Below are positions 61,529 through 64,000 of a DNA stretch of 64,000 nucleotides, in pieces (the first letter of the stretch is position 1; every line of letters starts with the position of its first letter). The translations under genes were made by a program, and so were the position numbers. Source of the stretch: Actinobacteria bacterium OV320 (GTDB lineage: Bacteria; Actinomycetota; Actinomycetes; Streptomycetales; Streptomycetaceae); contig LJCX01000025.1 of NCBI GenBank assembly GCA_001298545.1, positions 395,149-459,148 on the forward strand, given 5' to 3'. The notes beneath the pieces were generated by a model. That model was not told the DNA's origin. It saw only the letters and a program-made list of their open reading frames with translations, and made no database searches.

Positions 61529-62517
61529 TGGACCCGACCACTGACGACGCCGGGAACACCGGGGACCCGGGCCGCGCCCGCGCCTCCCTGGAGGCCCTGC
61601 GGGCCGAGATCTCCAAGGCCGTGGTCGGCCAGGACCCCGCCGTGACAGGCCTTGTCGTCGCCCTCCTCTGCCGCGGACACGTTCTCCTCGAAGGAGTCCC
61701 CGGAGTGGCCAAGACATTGCTGGTCCGCGCCCTCGCCTCCGCACTCGAACTCGACACCAAGCGCGTCCAGTTCACCCCCGACCTCATGCCCAGCGACATC
61801 ACCGGCTCCCTCGTCTACGACACCCGCAGCGCCGAGTTCTCCTTCCAGCCCGGCCCGGTCTTCACCAACCTCCTCCTCGCAGACGAGATCAACCGCACCC
61901 CGCCGAAAACCCAGTCCTCCCTCCTCGAAGCCATGGAGGAACGCCAGGTCACGGTCGACGGCACCCCGCGCCCGCTCCCCGACCCGTTCCTGGTGGCGGC
62001 GACCCAGAACCCCGTCGAGTACGAGGGCACCTACCCCCTGCCCGAAGCCCAACTGGACCGCTTCCTCCTCAAACTGACGATCCCGCTCCCCTCCCGCCAG
62101 GAGGAGATCGACGTCCTCACCCGCCACGCCGACGGCTTCAACCCGCGCGACCTGCACGCCGCCGGCGTACGCCCCGTCGCAGGACCGGCCGACCTCGAAG
62201 CGGCCCGCGGCGCCGTCGCCAAGACGACGATCTCCCCCGAGATCACGGCCTACGTGGTCGACATCTGCCGCGCCACCCGAGAATCCCCGTCCCTCACCCT
62301 GGGCGTCTCCCCCCGGGGCGCGACCGCCCTCCTCGCCACCGCCCGCGCCTGGGCCTGGCTCACCGGCCGCGACTACGTCATCCCCGACGACGTCAAAGCC
62401 CTCGCCCTCCCCACCCTCCGCCACCGCGTGCAGCTCCGCCCGGAAGCCGAGATGGAAGGCGTGACGGCCGACTCCGTCATTAACGCGATCCTCACCCACG
62501 TCCCCGTACCCCGCTGA
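61525..62517 (+). CDS. MoxR-family AAA+ ATPase
   Basis: 330 residues; two adjacent ATG codons, the first at 61525 overlapping the upstream stop. Walker A GVPGVAKT (57-64), Walker B LLLADEIN (116-123), sensor-1 region AATQNPVEYEGTYPLPEAQ and arginine finger LDRFLLKL are all present, with a MoxR helical lid (PRGATALLATARAWAWLTGR). MoxR ATPases act as chaperones that assemble or activate membrane or VWA partners. The DUF58 partner gene starts inside the stop codon (TGATG), so the pair is translationally coupled. Confidence 0.93.
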   Translation: MMDPTTDDAGNTGDPGRARASLEALRAEISKAVVGQDPAVTGLVVALLCRGHVLLEGVPGVAKTLLVRALASALELDTKRVQFTPDLMPSDITGSLVYDTRSAEFSFQPGPVFTNLLLADEINRTPPKTQSSLLEAMEERQVTVDGTPRPLPDPFLVAATQNPVEYEGTYPLPEAQLDRFLLKLTIPLPSRQEEIDVLTRHADGFNPRDLHAAGVRPVAGPADLEAARGAVAKTTISPEITAYVVDICRATRESPSLTLGVSPRGATALLATARAWAWLTGRDYVIPDDVKALALPTLRHRVQLRPEAEMEGVTADSVINAILTHVPVPR

Positions 62518-63827
62518 TGGCGCTCACCGGACGCACCGCACTCCTCGCGGCTCTCGGTTCCCTCCCCGTCGGCATCTGGGACGCCGGCTGGGCGGGCATC
62601 CTCGCCGTCAACGCCCCCCTGGCCCTGGCCTGCGCCTGCGACTTCGCCCTGGCCGCCCCGGTACGCCGACTGGGCCTGACCCGCTCCGGCGACACCTCCG
62701 CCCGCCTCGGCGACCCGGCGGACATCACCCTCACCGTCACCAACCCGTCCCGCCGCCCCCTGCGCGCCCACCTCCGCGACGCCTGGCCCCCCAGCAGCTG
62801 GCAACCAGGAACCGAGACGGAGGCATCCCGCCACCACCTGACGGTCCCGCCCGGCGAACGCCGCCGCATCACCACCCGCCTGCACCCCACCCGCCGCGGC
62901 GACCATCAGACCGACCGCATCACGATCCGCTCCTACGGCCCCCTCGGCCTCCTCTCCCGCCAAGGCACCCACAAGGTCCCCTGGACCGTACGCGTCCTCC
63001 CTGCGTTCACCAGCCGCAAGCACCTCCCGTCGAAACTGGCCCGCCTACGCGAACTGGACGGCCGCACCAGCGTCCTCACCCGCGGCGAAGGCACGGAATT
63101 CGACAGCCTGCGCGAATACGTTCCCGGCGACGACACCCGCTCCATCGACTGGCGCGCCACAGCCCGCCACTCGTCGGTCGCGGTCCGCACCTGGCGCCCC
63201 GAGCGCGACCGCCACATCCTTCTCGTCCTGGACACCGGCCGCACCTCCGCAGGCCGTGTCGGCGATGCTCCCCGCCTCGACGCCTCCATGGACGCGGCAC
63301 TTCTCCTCGCCGCGCTCGCATCCCGCGCCGGCGACCGAGTCGACCTCCTCGCCTACGACCGCCGGGTACGCGCCCTGGTCCAGGGCCGAACAGCACGCGA
63401 CGTCCTCCCGTCCCTGGTCAACGCCATGGCCACCCTCGAACCCGAACTCGTCGAGACGAACGCCCGTGGCCTCACCGCCACGACCCTCCGTACAGCGCCC
63501 CGACGCTCCCTCATCGTCCTCATGACCACGCTGGACGCCGCCCCGGTCGAGGAGGGCCTCCTCCCCGTCCTCCCGCAGCTCACCCAGCGCCATACGGTCC
63601 TGGTGGCATCGGTCGCCGATCCTCACATCGCCCAGATGGCCGCTTCCCGCGGCAACGCCGAGGCGGTGTACGAGGCAGCGGCGGCAGCCCAGGCCCAGAC
63701 AGAACGTCATCGCACAGCCGACCAACTTCGCCGGCACGGCGTCACCGTCGTCGACGCAACACCGGACCAACTGGCCCCCGCACTCGCGGACGCCTACCTG
63801 GCACTAAAGGCAGCGGGCCGCCTATAA
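62517..63827 (+). CDS. DUF58 (VWA-like) membrane protein, MoxR partner
   Basis: 436 residues. Two hydrophobic segments near 5-25 and 28-48, then a beta-rich domain (about 60-165, including RTALGDPADITLTVTNPSRR read as GDPADITLTVTNPS) and the DUF58/VWA-like domain with GTEFDSLREYVPGDDTRSID, WRATARHSSVAVRTWRPER, LLVLDTGRTS and LLAYDRRVRAL. The metal-binding pattern of VWA domains is only partly kept (DTGRTS). It is the usual downstream partner of MoxR ATPases. The operon ends in a small hairpin that faces the rRNA terminators. Confidence 0.92.
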   Translation: MALTGRTALLAALGSLPVGIWDAGWAGILAVNAPLALACACDFALAAPVRRLGLTRSGDTSARLGDPADITLTVTNPSRRPLRAHLRDAWPPSSWQPGTETEASRHHLTVPPGERRRITTRLHPTRRGDHQTDRITIRSYGPLGLLSRQGTHKVPWTVRVLPAFTSRKHLPSKLARLRELDGRTSVLTRGEGTEFDSLREYVPGDDTRSIDWRATARHSSVAVRTWRPERDRHILLVLDTGRTSAGRVGDAPRLDASMDAALLLAALASRAGDRVDLLAYDRRVRALVQGRTARDVLPSLVNAMATLEPELVETNARGLTATTLRTAPRRSLIVLMTTLDAAPVEEGLLPVLPQLTQRHTVLVASVADPHIAQMAASRGNAEAVYEAAAAAQAQTERHRTADQLRRHGVTVVDATPDQLAPALADAYLALKAAGRL

Positions 63828-63835
63828 AAACAAAA

Positions 63836-63857
63836 GGGCTCTCCTGGACGAGAGCCC
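63836..63857. terminator. Second rrn terminator / end of the DUF58 operon
   Basis: GGGCTCTC / GAGAGCCC 8-bp stem with a 6-nt loop. Read on the minus strand it is followed by CTTTTGTTTTT, making an intrinsic terminator for transcripts leaving the rRNA operon; on the plus strand it lies 9 bp past the DUF58 stop. Confidence 0.75.
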
Positions 63858-63885
63858 GCCAAAACACATCTGCCCCAAACGCAGA

Positions 63886-63915
63886 AAACCCCCGCACCGT
63901 GAGGTGCGGGGGTTT
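63886..63915 (-). terminator. First rrn terminator
   Basis: AAACCCCCGCACC / GGTGCGGGGGTTT, 13-bp stem with loop GTGA (minus-strand loop TCAC), just beyond the 5S rRNA 3' end and followed on the minus strand by T. With the hairpin at 63836-63857 it gives tandem terminators. Confidence 0.88.
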
Positions 63916-63928
63916 CCCGTAATATTTG

Positions 63929-64000
63929 TTCGGCGGTGTCCTACTCTCCCACAGGGTCCCCCCTGCAGTACCATCGGCGCTGTAAGGCTTAGCTTCCGGG
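63929..64000 (-). rRNA. 5S ribosomal RNA, 3' part (cut by window end)
   Basis: The complement of this stretch reads GAAGCTAAGCC, CAGCGCCGATGGTACTGCAG and GTGGGAGAGTAGGACACCGCC, the helix III/IV/V and 3' strand of a streptomycete 5S rRNA, ending near 63926-63929. The 5' half lies outside the window, and the 16S and 23S genes should lie further right on the same strand. Confidence 0.96.

Overview
The window is high-GC actinobacterial chromosome and is almost certainly from a Streptomyces core region. Supporting signs are the codon use, many GTG/TTG starts, GTGA/ATGA stop-start overlaps, and gene order known from Streptomyces and partly from Mycobacterium (mtrA-mtrB-lpqB-comF-hpf ... secA-Rv3235 family). 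No prophage, insertion sequence, CRISPR array or tRNA was seen. The right edge enters an rRNA operon (5S, minus strand) with two terminators in front of it.

Layout. 0-5 kb: an S41-type secreted protease start, ftsX, ftsE and prfB on the minus strand, interrupted by a small zinc-ribbon/membrane protein (plus) and a Ser/Thr/Gly-repeat wall protein with a LAETG sortase motif (minus). 5-12 kb: two Ser/Thr protein kinases (minus), divergent from a large FHA plus FtsK/EccC-like ATPase (plus). 12.4-16 kb: a sugar ABC importer (lipoprotein and two permeases, one with a large extracytoplasmic insertion). 16.2-26.2 kb: an envelope-glycopolymer cluster of three tandem GT2 plus TagF-like bimodular enzymes and two polytopic, possibly GT-C-type, membrane proteins. 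26.2-30.6 kb: ohr/ohrR with a shared operator, an orphan NarL-type response regulator, a TetR regulator and a teichoic-acid type ABC exporter. 30.7-35.7 kb: the 180-kDa-class NAD-glutamate dehydrogenase. 36.6-40 kb: a PfpI protein, a HAD hydrolase, a small conserved protein and a frameshifted Rv3235-family gene. 40-46 kb: secA, a GNAT enzyme, a YcaQ-family protein and a NarL-type regulator. 46.2-53.1 kb: hpf, a shortened comF, lpqB, mtrB and mtrA. 53.5-58 kb: a CMD-like protein, a decayed membrane gene, two coupled small genes, a PNPOx-like protein, a GNAT enzyme and mtnA. 58-63.8 kb: a five-gene envelope operon (membrane protein, DUF4129, DUF4350, MoxR AAA+ ATPase, DUF58).

Together the genes are dominated by cell-envelope and growth functions: division (FtsEX), envelope signalling (kinases, MtrAB-LpqB), protein export (SecA), wall polymer synthesis and export, and translation control (RF2, HPF, 5S rRNA).

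The main oddities are: short tandem-repeat arrays, each of a different sequence, at several convergent gene ends; a dispersed palindromic repeat present twice; C13 and C15 homopolymers that break the Rv3235-family reading frame; a ComF apparently lacking the segment that carries a conserved PRTase motif; a TagF paralogue in which the HGTPLK histidine is a glutamine; and helically phased direct repeats in front of the ABC exporter. All family assignments come from reading the sequence and recalling families; no database search was possible.
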